Numbered from the stretch's first letter, positions 53,521 through 62,300 are shown. The stretch is 64,000 bases of DNA from Treponema sp. JC4 (GCF_000260795.1 NZ_AJGU01000002.1:1-64000); one strand, 5' to 3'. Notes: generated from the letters alone by a model not told the origin. Numbers and translations: made by a program.

Positions 53521-54406
53521 TTAGCTTCCCAGGTTTCAGTGAATCTGTCTTATCTGCAGTTATAAACTCTCCCCATTCCTTAGGTTCTGCCACCTCAAAT
53601 TTCAGATGCTCGTGCGTAAAGGGATGGTCGAATTCCAGCGTGCGGGCGTGGAGTGCCAGTCTTCCAAAAGGATTTGTTTTTGCCCTGTAATTTTCATCGC
53701 CTGCAAGGGGGTAGCCCTTACTTGCCAGATGAGCGCGAATCTGATTTTTACGGCCGGTATCAAGACTCAGCTCAAAAAGGGTGTGAGTTTTTCCTCTTAA
53801 AATTACCTTATAGTGAGTACGGGCAGTTATCGTTTTAAACTCAGCTTTTCCACCCTTTACAGTAAGGTTTCTTTCATAAATCGACTGTTCGCTACGGCTT
53901 TTGTTATAGTGATTTTTTACCGCCTGCTTTGTCAATTTTGAAAAACTCGGTTTATCACCGGGCTTTGGAACAAAACCTACGTTATAGGCATTGTAAGCAA
54001 GTTCGTCATCAATAAGGCCGTTGTCCGGCAAAGGCTTTGGTGCATTTCGTCCGCTCGGATTTTCTGCAACGGCGCGGTAAAGGCGCTCGGTTACCATTTT
54101 GTGCCAGCTGCCCATGATTTTTTTCTGAGCCGCTTCACTCAGGGCAAACATCATTACACCCGAAGTATCGCGGTCAAGGCGGTGAACTGTAAAAGGCCTG
54201 TGATTTTTTGCCCAGCTGCCCTTTTTCCTCATTATCTGTTCCAGAACTGCAAGAGCCGTTTTTGCCTTGCTTCCAGGATATGGAACAGAAAGCATTCCGC
54301 TTGGCTTAAAAATCACCGCAATCCATTCATCTTCGTATAAAACTTCTATTCTTTCGTGCCCAAAGTCAGCCTTATGAGCCTTTTTATATTCCGTACTGGC
54401 TTTCAT
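53510..54406 (-). CDS. RluA-family pseudouridine synthase
   Basis: 298 residues from the ATG four bases after the regulator stop; an earlier ATG would overlap that gene. No S4 domain: the catalytic domain begins almost at once (VLYEDEWIAVIFKPSGML), with the active-site motif VHRLDRDTSGVMMF around residue 90 and the late LDTGRKNQIRAHLASKG around 225. Modifies a uridine in rRNA or tRNA. The C-terminal residues LKNA and the stop lie in the palindromic element. Unlike the copy at 3302 it is intact. Confidence 0.88.
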   Translation of the reverse strand: MKASTEYKKAHKADFGHERIEVLYEDEWIAVIFKPSGMLSVPYPGSKAKTALAVLEQIMRKKGSWAKNHRPFTVHRLDRDTSGVMMFALSEAAQKKIMGSWHKMVTERLYRAVAENPSGRNAPKPLPDNGLIDDELAYNAYNVGFVPKPGDKPSFSKLTKQAVKNHYNKSRSEQSIYERNLTVKGGKAEFKTITARTHYKVILRGKTHTLFELSLDTGRKNQIRAHLASKGYPLAGDENYRAKTNPFGRLALHARTLEFDHPFTHEHLKFEVAEPKEWGEFITADKTDSLKPGKLKNA

Positions 54407-54410
54407 ATTT

Positions 54411-55871
54411 TTATTGTAACGCTTTTTCCATACGCTGAACAATCGCCGGGATTTTTTCTTTTTCCAAAGCAGAATAGTTGATTACAAAAGTCTGGGAAAG
54501 CTGGTTTTCAGAAGATTCATCTGAGGCAGCATTTCCTTCTTCTTCCTCGTAATAAAACTCCTTCAAAAGCGGAAGGTTAAGTCCCTGCTTTGCAAAGGCG
54601 TCCTTCAGGTTTAAATGGTCTGACCCGCAAGTACTCTTAAAAGAAAGCAGAAAATGAAGTCCCGCCTCCTCTTCTGCAATATGAATAGAATCCTTAAAAG
54701 CCGAATGAGAAAGGGCATAAATAAAGGCGTTGCGCAGATTTCGATAATAATTTTTCATCCTGATAAGATGATTGTCATAAAAACCGTCGTTAATAAAATC
54801 AGCAAGGGTGTACTGTTCAAAGGCAGAAACCGGACAGGAATAAAAGCCCAGTTTTTTCTGAAAGGCCTCTGCAATTGCCGCAGGAAGAATCATGTAACTA
54901 ATTCGGAAGGAAGGTGCAATTGTTTTTGAAAAGGTATTAACGTAAATTACTTTTTCGCTGCTGTCTCCGCTAAAAAGAGTTGGAAGAGGCTTTCCATTAA
55001 AACGAAACTCACTGTCGTAATCATCTTCTATTATATAGCGGCCAGCTTCTTCTCCCGCCCAGTTCAAAAGTTCAAGACGACGGCGGATTGGCATTACACG
55101 TCCGGTCGGAAAATGATGAGCCGGTGAAAGGTGAATTATATCGATTTTCTTTTGATTCAAAAGCGAAGTGTCCAGTCCCTGGGAATCTATCAGGACAGGC
55201 TTTACCTGGGCACCGTTCAAATGGAAAACAGAAGCAACCTTGTGGTAACCGGGATTTTCAACCCCGTAAATTTTACTTCGGCCAAAAAACTGCACCAGCA
55301 TTGAATAAAGAGATTCTGTTCCCGCACCAATTACAATCTGCTCCGGCTGCAGGCTCATATTGCGGAAGCCGCTCAAATGGCGGGCAATGGCAGCACGGAG
55401 TTCGTAAACACCGTTAACATCCTGACGCTGCAAAAGCTTTTCGTCTCCACTTTTAAGGACCCGCCTCATAACGTGAGCCCACTGGGAAAATGGGAAGCGC
55501 TCCAGGTTTGGAGTGTTAGAGCGGAAATCGAAAAAGAATTTTTTGCCGGCGCGAGCGGGCGGAACTGCAAGTTTTACAGGAGCCTTTTCAGTCGCGGAAG
55601 ATACATAATCCCCCGGCGCGCCTTCAGGTGCGATTTCAGTTACAAAAAAGCCTTTTTTTTCTATTGAATAGATGTATCCTTCATCAATCAGCTGCTCATA
55701 GGCATTCTGCACAGTAATAACGCTGACGCCAAGATGGGAGGCAAGAGCGCGTTTTGAGGGAAGTTTTTCATCAGCTTTAAGAAGACCGGCAGAAATCTGA
55801 CTGCGGATAGAAGAGGAAAGAAAATCACAGAGACCGGCATCGCCGCGTTTGGAAAAATCAATGGTAATCAC
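54411..55871 (-). CDS. pdxR: MocR/PdxR-family GntR-type regulator with aminotransferase domain
   Basis: 486 residues: an N-terminal GntR winged helix (LPSKRALASHLGVSVITVQNAYEQLI, shown here as positions 39-64 with key residues SKRALA and VSVITVQNAYE) and a large class-I aminotransferase fold with IIEDDYDSEFRF and the PLP-lysine segment VNTFSKTIAPSFR. MocR proteins of the PdxR type sense pyridoxal phosphate. It is divergent from the pyridoxal/pyridoxamine kinase gene, 86 bases away, the arrangement expected for vitamin-B6 salvage control. GTG start, with TATAAT eight bases upstream and no ribosome site. Symbol by context. Confidence 0.8.
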   Translation of the reverse strand: MITIDFSKRGDAGLCDFLSSSIRSQISAGLLKADEKLPSKRALASHLGVSVITVQNAYEQLIDEGYIYSIEKKGFFVTEIAPEGAPGDYVSSATEKAPVKLAVPPARAGKKFFFDFRSNTPNLERFPFSQWAHVMRRVLKSGDEKLLQRQDVNGVYELRAAIARHLSGFRNMSLQPEQIVIGAGTESLYSMLVQFFGRSKIYGVENPGYHKVASVFHLNGAQVKPVLIDSQGLDTSLLNQKKIDIIHLSPAHHFPTGRVMPIRRRLELLNWAGEEAGRYIIEDDYDSEFRFNGKPLPTLFSGDSSEKVIYVNTFSKTIAPSFRISYMILPAAIAEAFQKKLGFYSCPVSAFEQYTLADFINDGFYDNHLIRMKNYYRNLRNAFIYALSHSAFKDSIHIAEEEAGLHFLLSFKSTCGSDHLNLKDAFAKQGLNLPLLKEFYYEEEEGNAASDESSENQLSQTFVINYSALEKEKIPAIVQRMEKALQ

Positions 55872-55957
55872 AATCTGATATTATATATTTGATACACTTT
55901 TGACTATATGAATAAGACCAGAATTTCTGTAATATGCCTGCAAAAAGGAGAAAAAAT

Positions 55958-56797
55958 ATGGATAAAAAACTTTTGACAATTCAGGACATTTCCTGCGTTG
56001 GACAGTGCTCGCTTACAGTTGCTCTGCCAATCATTTCTGCCTGCGGAATTGAAACTGCAATTCTTCCCGGGGCCCTGCTTTCCAACCACACTGCGGCAGG
56101 CTATTCGGGATGGACTTTCAACGACCTCACAGACGAAATGCCAAAAATCCTTGAACGCTGGAACAAAGAAAATATAAAATTTGACGCCTTTTACACAGGC
56201 TACGTTACAAAAACTCAGATTGCCCACATCCTTCAGATTATGGATAAGGCGGCTGTTCCGGGGGCACTCCGCATTGTTGACCCGGCTATGGCTGATAACG
56301 GAAAGCTTTATGCGGGATTTGACGACAACTTCCCTCAGGAAATGGCAAAACTCTGTAAGGGGGCAGACTACATTCTTCCAAACCTGACAGAAGCAAGCTT
56401 CCTTTTGGGCATTCCTTACGCCGGCTCAGATTACGACCAGGCTTACATAGAAAAAATCAGCCGCGACCTTGCAAAGCTCGGCGCTAAAAATGTTGTGATT
56501 ACGGGTGTTTCTTTTGAAAAAGATAAGGTTGGTGCTTCTGTTTATCACGCAGATACAGATACTTTTGAATATTACTTCAATGAAAAAATTGACGTTGCCT
56601 TCCACGGAACTGGCGACGTTTTCTCTTCAGCCTTTGCAGGCGCCCTTATGAGGGGAACATCAGCAATTCAGGCAGCCAAAATTGCCGCCGACTTTGTAGT
56701 AGAAGCCATCAAAAAGACTCTGGATGACAAAAAAGACCACTGGTATGGCGTTAAGTTTGAAAAAGCAATTCCTTCGCTAATTAAGGCACTGAACTAG
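55958..56797 (+). CDS. Pyridoxal/pyridoxamine kinase
   Basis: 279 residues from the ATG at 55958, preceded by AAGGAG; an ATG eight codons upstream has no such site. PdxK/PdxY-like member of the ribokinase superfamily: N-terminal LTIQDISCVGQCSLTVALPI, the conserved middle AGYSGWTFNDLTDEM and DPAMADNGKLYAG, and the ATP/anion-hole motif FHGTGDVFSSAFAGALM around 228. Phosphorylates vitamin-B6 forms. Divergent from the PdxR-like regulator. Confidence 0.88.
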   Translation: MDKKLLTIQDISCVGQCSLTVALPIISACGIETAILPGALLSNHTAAGYSGWTFNDLTDEMPKILERWNKENIKFDAFYTGYVTKTQIAHILQIMDKAAVPGALRIVDPAMADNGKLYAGFDDNFPQEMAKLCKGADYILPNLTEASFLLGIPYAGSDYDQAYIEKISRDLAKLGAKNVVITGVSFEKDKVGASVYHADTDTFEYYFNEKIDVAFHGTGDVFSSAFAGALMRGTSAIQAAKIAADFVVEAIKKTLDDKKDHWYGVKFEKAIPSLIKALN

Positions 56798-56902
56798 TGA
56801 AATTCCTCCAGAAAAATTACCCTTTCTGCCTGCTTTCGGAGTATAAATAGGCAGAAAGAAAAGCAGAACAATTTCAGACTGGTTGTTTTTTAGGAGGAAG
56901 AT

Positions 56903-57367
56903 ATGAACGAAAAGGAATTGAAGACACAGCTACTTGAAGCGGGTGCAACAGAAGAGCAGATTGCAAAAGTTGATTTTGCAAAGATTGAAAGCATTATTGA
57001 TAATGCCAGCAGTATTGAGGGTCTTTCTAAATCATTAAAGGAAGCCTATCCTGATTTTAATGAGGAAGAATTTAAAAAGGCTGTCGCAGAAAATACTAAA
57101 GACAATGATGCTGTTGAAAACCTTTCTGATGAGGCTCTTGAAGCAGTTGCAGGAGGAAGCGTTGGCAGCTGGCTCAACAAAAACAAGGCTTGGCTTATTC
57201 CTGTAGCAACAGTTGCCGCTATTGGTATTGGGGGAGCTATTATTTATGGAGTAAAACGTAAATTAGCAGCAAATGCAGCGGCTAAACCACAGAGAAGCTC
57301 TAGTATAAGCAGCACTGATACCAGCTATAGTAACGATTCCAAATTCCAGTGGTTATGTGATTACTAG
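56903..57367 (+). CDS. Putative double-glycine-leader peptide precursor
   Basis: 154 residues with an excellent ribosome site (AGGAGGAAG). Residues 1-85 form a charged leader ending ENLSDEALEAVAGG, the pattern of GG-type leaders of bacteriocins and some ribosomally made, modified peptides (RiPPs). After the double glycine comes a 69-residue core: SVGSWLNKNKAWL, a hydrophobic helix (IPVATVAAIGIGGAIIYG), a basic stretch, then a serine/threonine-rich segment and a terminal FQWLCDY with one cysteine. No peptidase-ABC transporter or modification enzyme lies nearby. A membrane-active secreted peptide is the leading guess; a simple membrane protein with a chance motif is the other. Confidence 0.6.
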   Translation: MNEKELKTQLLEAGATEEQIAKVDFAKIESIIDNASSIEGLSKSLKEAYPDFNEEEFKKAVAENTKDNDAVENLSDEALEAVAGGSVGSWLNKNKAWLIPVATVAAIGIGGAIIYGVKRKLAANAAAKPQRSSSISSTDTSYSNDSKFQWLCDY

Positions 57368-57380
57368 CAATTACCGCAGG

Positions 57381-57440
57381 AAAGCAACTTCCTTTTTATT
57401 CACCCCTCTGCCAGCCCGGTAAAGTGCAGAGGGTTGCTTT
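57381..57440. terminator. Two-tier terminator between convergent genes
   Basis: aaagcaac (57381-57388) pairs with gttgcttt (57433-57440), enclosing ccctctgc/gcagaggg (57404-57411 and 57426-57433). T-rich on both strands, so it can serve both the leader-peptide gene and the lipoprotein gene. Confidence 0.65.
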
Positions 57441-57442
57441 AT

Positions 57443-57832
57443 TTACTGCTGTTCAGCGTAAAACCAGATTGTTTCTATAATCAGAACGTCATTTGTTGTT
57501 CTTTTAAGCTCTTTTATCTGTTCGTCAATAGCAGAAGCAGACGGTGTAATTTCACTGAGCATTTGTCTGAGCTGAGTTTCAGAAACTGTAGTTTTATTAT
57601 AGGCAGTTCTATGCTCATATAAATAATCACGCAATTCTTTTTTATCTGCATAAGATGCATACTGTCCGATATTCTGTCTCCATTCCTGAGCAGAATCAAC
57701 AATATTCTGTGGAATTGTACCGGTTTCAAGAATATATCCTTCACCTGAATCAGAACTTGAATCATTACTGCAAGCTGTAAAAGCAAATCCAAGACAAACT
57801 GCTGCGCAAAGCATAGCTAAAAATTTTTTCAT
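57443..57832 (-). CDS. Small lipoprotein
   Basis: 129 residues with a lipoprotein signal (VCLGFAFTACSNDSSSDSG), a serine/aspartate-rich linker, and a helical, charged remainder (QEWRQNIGQYASYADKKEL, TNDVLIIETIWFY). No family known. Its first residues match the signal of the larger lipoprotein at 60579-62129 (FAFTAC and Ser/Asp linker). It lies downstream of the two-component genes but has its own leader. Confidence 0.7.
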   Translation of the reverse strand: MKKFLAMLCAAVCLGFAFTACSNDSSSDSGEGYILETGTIPQNIVDSAQEWRQNIGQYASYADKKELRDYLYEHRTAYNKTTVSETQLRQMLSEITPSASAIDEQIKELKRTTNDVLIIETIWFYAEQQ

Positions 57833-57931
57833 AAATATAACTCCTTTTTTTCCGCCAGTTTTTCTGTGCGTTTTTTAAGGAAATTATAAAAAACTTCTAA
57901 GCTGGAAAATATGGAGAAATTCTCCTAATTT

Positions 57932-58546
57932 TTACTGAAATTTTTCTATCAGTTCGCGGCGGTTTTTAACGTTGGTTTTGTCGTAAATAAAGCTCACATA
58001 ATTTTCTACAGAGTGGGAAGAGATAAAAAGTTCGTCGGCAATCTGGCGGTTACTTTTTCCCTGCAAAAGTTTTTCAAAAATCACTTTTTCCTGGCGCGAA
58101 AAAAGGCTGTCTAGGCCGGAAAGTTTTTTCTGCACTCCTTCCATGCGCTTTTCTATATATTCTCCGCCCTGGTAAAGAGTCTCAAGGGCAAGCAGCAGCT
58201 CTTCTTCGCTTGCAACCTTGGAAATATAGCCTTTTGCGCCGCTTTCCTTTGCCTGCAGAATGTAGCCGGGAGTATCGTACATGGAATAAATAAGGCATTT
58301 AATATCAGGCCGGCTTTTTGTGATTTTTTCCACAAGTTCAAAGCCCGATTCCTTTCCAAGCTGAACGTCAACAATTATGATTTTCGGAAAATCCTCCTGC
58401 AGGCTGATTGTTTCAAGCGCGCTAAGACAGGCAGGCGCAGAAGTAAAAGTCCCTGAAACCTTCCAGTCAGTGTTTTCCAAAAGATAATTTTCCAGTCCCT
58501 TCAAAAGCATGTTGTGATCATCAACAATAAAAAGTGATTTTTCCAT
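57932..58546 (-). CDS. NarL/FixJ-type response regulator
   Basis: 204 residues: receiver (FIVDDHNMLLKGL, phospho-acceptor Asp around residue 60 in KIIIVDVQLGKESG) and a C-terminal LuxR-type helix-turn-helix (LLQGKSNRQIADELFISSHS, then VENYVSFIYDK). It begins 14 bases after the histidine kinase gene, so the two are a pair. Targets unknown; neighbours are lipoprotein and leader-peptide genes. Confidence 0.92.
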   Translation of the reverse strand: MEKSLFIVDDHNMLLKGLENYLLENTDWKVSGTFTSAPACLSALETISLQEDFPKIIIVDVQLGKESGFELVEKITKSRPDIKCLIYSMYDTPGYILQAKESGAKGYISKVASEEELLLALETLYQGGEYIEKRMEGVQKKLSGLDSLFSRQEKVIFEKLLQGKSNRQIADELFISSHSVENYVSFIYDKTNVKNRRELIEKFQ

Positions 58547-58560
58547 ATCTTCCGCCAGCC

Positions 58561-60480
58561 TTAAATCCCCGTGTCCTCAATTTTTACGCTGAGCCGAACC
58601 TGCATTCCTTCATCCTTAGCTGAAAGAAATTCAATTTTACCTCCAGCCGCCTTTGCAAAGAGCCTCATGTTGCGCATTCCAAAATGAGTTTTCAGATTTT
58701 TTCTGGAAAGTGAGCCAATTTCGCAGCCGACCCCGTCATCAATAATTATAAAAGAAAGGATTTTACCTGCCTGTTTTTCATCATTCTTACGGCGGATTAT
58801 AAGGGTAAACTTGCTTGCAAAAGAATGTTTCTGAATATTAGAAAGGATTTCAAGCACAATTCTTGCAAGATAAGAGGCTTCTTTCTGGTTCAAAAATGCG
58901 GAAGTAAGATTTTTCTCACAATCAAGCAGAAAAGAAATCTTTGTTTTGTCCGAAAACTGCTCACAGAGAGCCTGAACCACAGAAATCACATCAACCTTTG
59001 AACCGTTAAGGCTGGCATTGGCAATTTCTGCAGGATTAAGCGAATAGCAGATATCCCGCATCTTTTTTATGCAGTCGGTAAGATTTTTTACCGCCGTCTG
59101 CTGTAAACCTTCGCTTTCTTTCTGAACCTTCAGGCGTTCAACATCAAGGCGCACTGCCCGGATATCCTGGACAACTGAATCGTGAATGTCGGAAGAAATT
59201 TCTGCGCGGATTTTTTCTTCAAGTTCAAAAGTGCCCCCTGCCGCCCTAAGCTTTTTCTTCATAAAAACAAGCGCGCCTGCAAAAATCAGCGTAAAGATGA
59301 AGGCTGCATACATTAAAAACGGTGATTGCTGCGAAGTCTTAAAGGGCGAGTCAGTTTTCTGGAAAGAAAAGTCCTTCTGCAGCTGGTAAAAATCAGTATG
59401 ATTGGCGTCGCGAAGATAAAGCTTTTTGTTAAAATCAAAAATCGGGGCAGTTTCCACCCGCGCCGGGAAGGGAGTTTCAAAAATTTCAAGTCGAAGCTCA
59501 CTGTAGCCCGCCGGCTGAGTGATAAGAAAATCATTTTCCGAATCATAAATCAGATAAAGCTTAGAAAAATCCTTTGACCATTCAGATTTTATAAAATTTC
59601 CCCGCTCATCAAAAATCTTTTTTACTGAGCCGATATTTTCCAGCATAAAAACCCGGCCGCCAAAAGCCTTAAAATAGTGGGATTCAACCTGGGCTGCCCC
59701 TTCCGTAAAAAAGCGCTCCGAATGATTGGCAGAAATTGCATGAATTCTGGAAGGCCTGCCATCTTCATCAAGACAGAATAAATAATCTTCAAAGGCAGAA
59801 TGATAGCCTTCTTTTTCCCCGGTTACGATGGCATCCAAAAGCGAATTTTCGTAAAGAAAGCAGAGAGCATCTTCATTGAGCAGAGTGCGCCCGTCAGAAG
59901 TTTTATAAGCAAGGCAGGGAGTCACATCAAAATCACAAAAGCCGAATAAAAAATTCAAAAAACCGGCATAATCCGGTTCCGGAAAATTATCAAAATAAGC
60001 AGCCTTGGCCCGCTGACAGAGCCATGGTTCCAGTTTTGAAAAACGCCTCAGCCCTTTTGAGCTGAACTTTCCATCCGCATCCTTTTTAAGATGATAAGTT
60101 CCTTCACCCAGAAAAAGCTGAACTCCGTTTACAAGAGCCGCCCCGCTATGAATTCCAAAATAAAGAGTCTGATTTTCTGCCAGATAACAGAGATTAGAAA
60201 AAACTCCCGCCTTACCAGCCGGATTTTCAAGAATTAAAAGCGACGCAGCAGGTTCCCGTAGATTGACTGCATAAAGATTTTCAAAGCCCTGCCCCTTCTT
60301 GCTGGCTGTCAGAAAAATCCAGTCCTCCTTTTTCGCATCCGCCGTCTGAAAAACAATATCAATATTTTCTTTTTCAATAAAATCCGAAAGCTCCGGCAAA
60401 AGAGATTCCTGCGCCCCCAAAAACGCCGGCCCCAAAAGCCCGAAAGTAAAAATCACAAAAAAGGAAAAAAATCGCCTCAT
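58561..60480 (-). CDS. NarL-type sensor histidine kinase
   Basis: 639 residues. Signal segment (FFSFFVIFTFGLLGPAFLGA), about 360 residues of exported sensor, a transmembrane helix (LMYAAFIFTLIFAGALVF near 395-412), then a HisKA_3 phospho-acceptor region (ISSDIHDSVVQDIRAVRLD, His near residue 430) and an ATPase domain with FIIIDDGVGCEIG and KTHFGMRNMRLFAKAAGG. The ATG lacks a ribosome site; TATAAT lies seven bases before it (60493-60488). Pairs with the regulator that follows after 14 bases. Confidence 0.9.
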   Translation of the reverse strand: MRRFFSFFVIFTFGLLGPAFLGAQESLLPELSDFIEKENIDIVFQTADAKKEDWIFLTASKKGQGFENLYAVNLREPAASLLILENPAGKAGVFSNLCYLAENQTLYFGIHSGAALVNGVQLFLGEGTYHLKKDADGKFSSKGLRRFSKLEPWLCQRAKAAYFDNFPEPDYAGFLNFLFGFCDFDVTPCLAYKTSDGRTLLNEDALCFLYENSLLDAIVTGEKEGYHSAFEDYLFCLDEDGRPSRIHAISANHSERFFTEGAAQVESHYFKAFGGRVFMLENIGSVKKIFDERGNFIKSEWSKDFSKLYLIYDSENDFLITQPAGYSELRLEIFETPFPARVETAPIFDFNKKLYLRDANHTDFYQLQKDFSFQKTDSPFKTSQQSPFLMYAAFIFTLIFAGALVFMKKKLRAAGGTFELEEKIRAEISSDIHDSVVQDIRAVRLDVERLKVQKESEGLQQTAVKNLTDCIKKMRDICYSLNPAEIANASLNGSKVDVISVVQALCEQFSDKTKISFLLDCEKNLTSAFLNQKEASYLARIVLEILSNIQKHSFASKFTLIIRRKNDEKQAGKILSFIIIDDGVGCEIGSLSRKNLKTHFGMRNMRLFAKAAGGKIEFLSAKDEGMQVRLSVKIEDTGI

Positions 60481-60520
60481 AAAAGGGATTATATCAGATT
60501 AGAGTAAATTCTTTTAGTAT

Positions 60521-60557
60521 AAAAAAAAGCCGTCTGAAGTAACAAAACCCAGACGGC
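60521..60557 (-). terminator. Intrinsic terminator of the large lipoprotein gene
   Basis: gccgtctg (60529-60536) and cagacggc (60550-60557) form an eight-base stem; on the minus strand it is followed by eight T. Confidence 0.85.
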
Positions 60558-60578
60558 ATCAAAAGTCAAAAGTTTACT

Positions 60579-62129
60579 TTAATTTTTCTTTGTAATTGTA
60601 ACTGATGAATCTGTTGTACTAAAGAGTCCCATCAAAATTTGCCATCCATCAGAGCCTGATTCAGCAGAAAGTGTCAAACTATCACCACTAAGAGAAAGAT
60701 TGATATCTCCACTAGTACCATTAACGTTAATAGTCATTACAGAACCGCTAAGAGTATAGTTATATGCCTGTCCAGAACCTTTTGAACCATTAGAATTAAC
60801 AGCAACCTTTTTAATTGTATCAGCTGTAATCTGAACTTCAAATTCTCTGTTTCCAGCAGCCATATACTGCCAGTTTCCAATAATGTCATTAGCAGCTACA
60901 CTTTCACCCGAGCCAGAACCTCCGCTACCGCTTCCAGAAGATGAAGTTTTTGTCATCTCAAGAGAATAACTTGAGTCTGAATAAAATTTTTCCCTCAATA
61001 TATCTGAATATGAATTAGAACTTAATGAAAGTTTGTTTCCTTCAACACTGTAAGTAAAGTTTTCAGTATCGGAACCTGCTGTAATAGTAATTTTTGAACC
61101 ATTAATTGTATAGGTACCTGTAAATCCTGGAACATTAGAACTATTATTGCTTGTCATTGAAATAGAACCGTTATTAAGGGTAACGGTGCAAGTTGCTTTC
61201 TTATAACTATAATCAGTGTAATCATACCAGGAATCAGATTCATAAGTATAAGTTCCATCAAGATATGTCTGATCAGTAACAAGAGAACTGTTATCTACTA
61301 CGTTCCATTTATAAAGATTGTTCAAATCAAAATCATATGAAGCATATTCTGATGCTTTATAGCAGATAACTTTTGATGTATCACCATATTGATCAATAGA
61401 ATCTCCTTCCTGAATCTTACATCTTTTTACAGCAAACTTAGTTTTTTCATCAAATTCATCAGTTTCTGCGGTAAATACAACTTTACTACCATTTGATGAT
61501 GTTTTTACAGCAAAACAGTAGTACTTAAATTTTTTAGGGTAATAACTTGTCCAATTTCCATTTTCATCATAGTCGTAAGATGGATAAGAATCTGTAAATT
61601 CTTCTTTTACAAAAAATGATTTAACATCACTTCCACTAAAAAGAGGAATTTCCCCATTTCCCCCAAAGCATGCCTGCATTTCGTCTGCAAGAAGGATATC
61701 TTTATAGTCAAAAGTTTTCCATTCGCTTGAACTTGAACCTTTATACAAATAAACCTGAAAAGAAGAAGCTTCTAACTTAAATTTCAAGCTTGAACCAGAA
61801 TAATTATAACTAGAAGAATTGAACTTATATGTAATTACAGGAATTTTTAATACATCACTTTCTGAGTAATAGTTAACAAAACCATTATAGTAATAATCAT
61901 CTTCGTTGCTTACATTGAAATTTGCCTGAATAAACTGTTTCTTTTCATCCTCTGTGTGCATTCCTGAAACATCCTGCAAAGAAACAACAGTTTCGTTATT
62001 ACCATTACCGTAATTATAGCCATAGTTTCCATTATCATCGGAACCAGAACTATTGGCACAAGCTGTAAAAGCGAAAAGTACTGCTGACAAAAGTGCAGTA
62101 CAAACCAGATTTTTTCTAAACTTAATCAT
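60579..62129 (-). CDS. Large serine-rich surface-type lipoprotein
   Basis: 516 residues with a lipoprotein signal (LSAVLFAFTACANSSGSD). The mature protein is rich in Ser, Tyr, Asn and Gly. Two similar beta-rich modules with lipocalin-like strands are visible, about 295-400 (YLDGTYTYESDSWYDY, then FTGTYTINGSKITI) and 425-516 (IIGNWQYMAAGNREFEVQI, then YTLSGSVMTINVNG), separated by SSSGSGSGGSGSGES. No family recognised; possibly a binding or decoy protein. Its promoter contains a homopolymer (see promoter at 62171-62201). GAGGGAAG precedes the ATG. Confidence 0.75.
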   Translation of the reverse strand: MIKFRKNLVCTALLSAVLFAFTACANSSGSDDNGNYGYNYGNGNNETVVSLQDVSGMHTEDEKKQFIQANFNVSNEDDYYYNGFVNYYSESDVLKIPVITYKFNSSSYNYSGSSLKFKLEASSFQVYLYKGSSSSEWKTFDYKDILLADEMQACFGGNGEIPLFSGSDVKSFFVKEEFTDSYPSYDYDENGNWTSYYPKKFKYYCFAVKTSSNGSKVVFTAETDEFDEKTKFAVKRCKIQEGDSIDQYGDTSKVICYKASEYASYDFDLNNLYKWNVVDNSSLVTDQTYLDGTYTYESDSWYDYTDYSYKKATCTVTLNNGSISMTSNNSSNVPGFTGTYTINGSKITITAGSDTENFTYSVEGNKLSLSSNSYSDILREKFYSDSSYSLEMTKTSSSGSGSGGSGSGESVAANDIIGNWQYMAAGNREFEVQITADTIKKVAVNSNGSKGSGQAYNYTLSGSVMTINVNGTSGDINLSLSGDSLTLSAESGSDGWQILMGLFSTTDSSVTITKKN

Positions 62130-62170
62130 ACTTCCCTCTTATATTTTTCTTATTTTTGAAATTACTATAC

Positions 62171-62201
62171 ATAATACCCCCCCCCGTCTTTTAAATGTCA
62201 A
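62171..62201 (-). promoter_or_regulatory. Lipoprotein promoter with poly-G(9) spacer
   Basis: On the minus strand TTGACA (62201-62196), a 19-base spacer whose last nine bases are G (62185-62177), and TATTAT (62176-62171). Loss or gain of G changes the distance between the two boxes, so the promoter may be phase-variable. Confidence 0.7.
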
Positions 62202-62219
62202 TAGGTTTGAAAAAAAAAT

Positions 62220-62300
62220 CTATTTAAAATTTAATTGTTTGACTCTGTAGTTTTCTAAAAGTGTTTTAGCCAGGTCAAATACATCGTTCAATATAGCCAT
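62220..62300 (-). CDS. Very short open reading frame with a strong ribosome site
   Basis: 26 codons (MAILNDVFDLAKTLLENYRV at the start, then KQLNFK and TAG) with GGAGG (62311-62307) six bases before the ATG. It lies between the lipoprotein promoter and the leuS-side repeat. It could be a small helical protein, a leader peptide, or the remnant of a lost gene. Confidence 0.45.
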   Translation of the reverse strand: MAILNDVFDLAKTLLENYRVKQLNFK

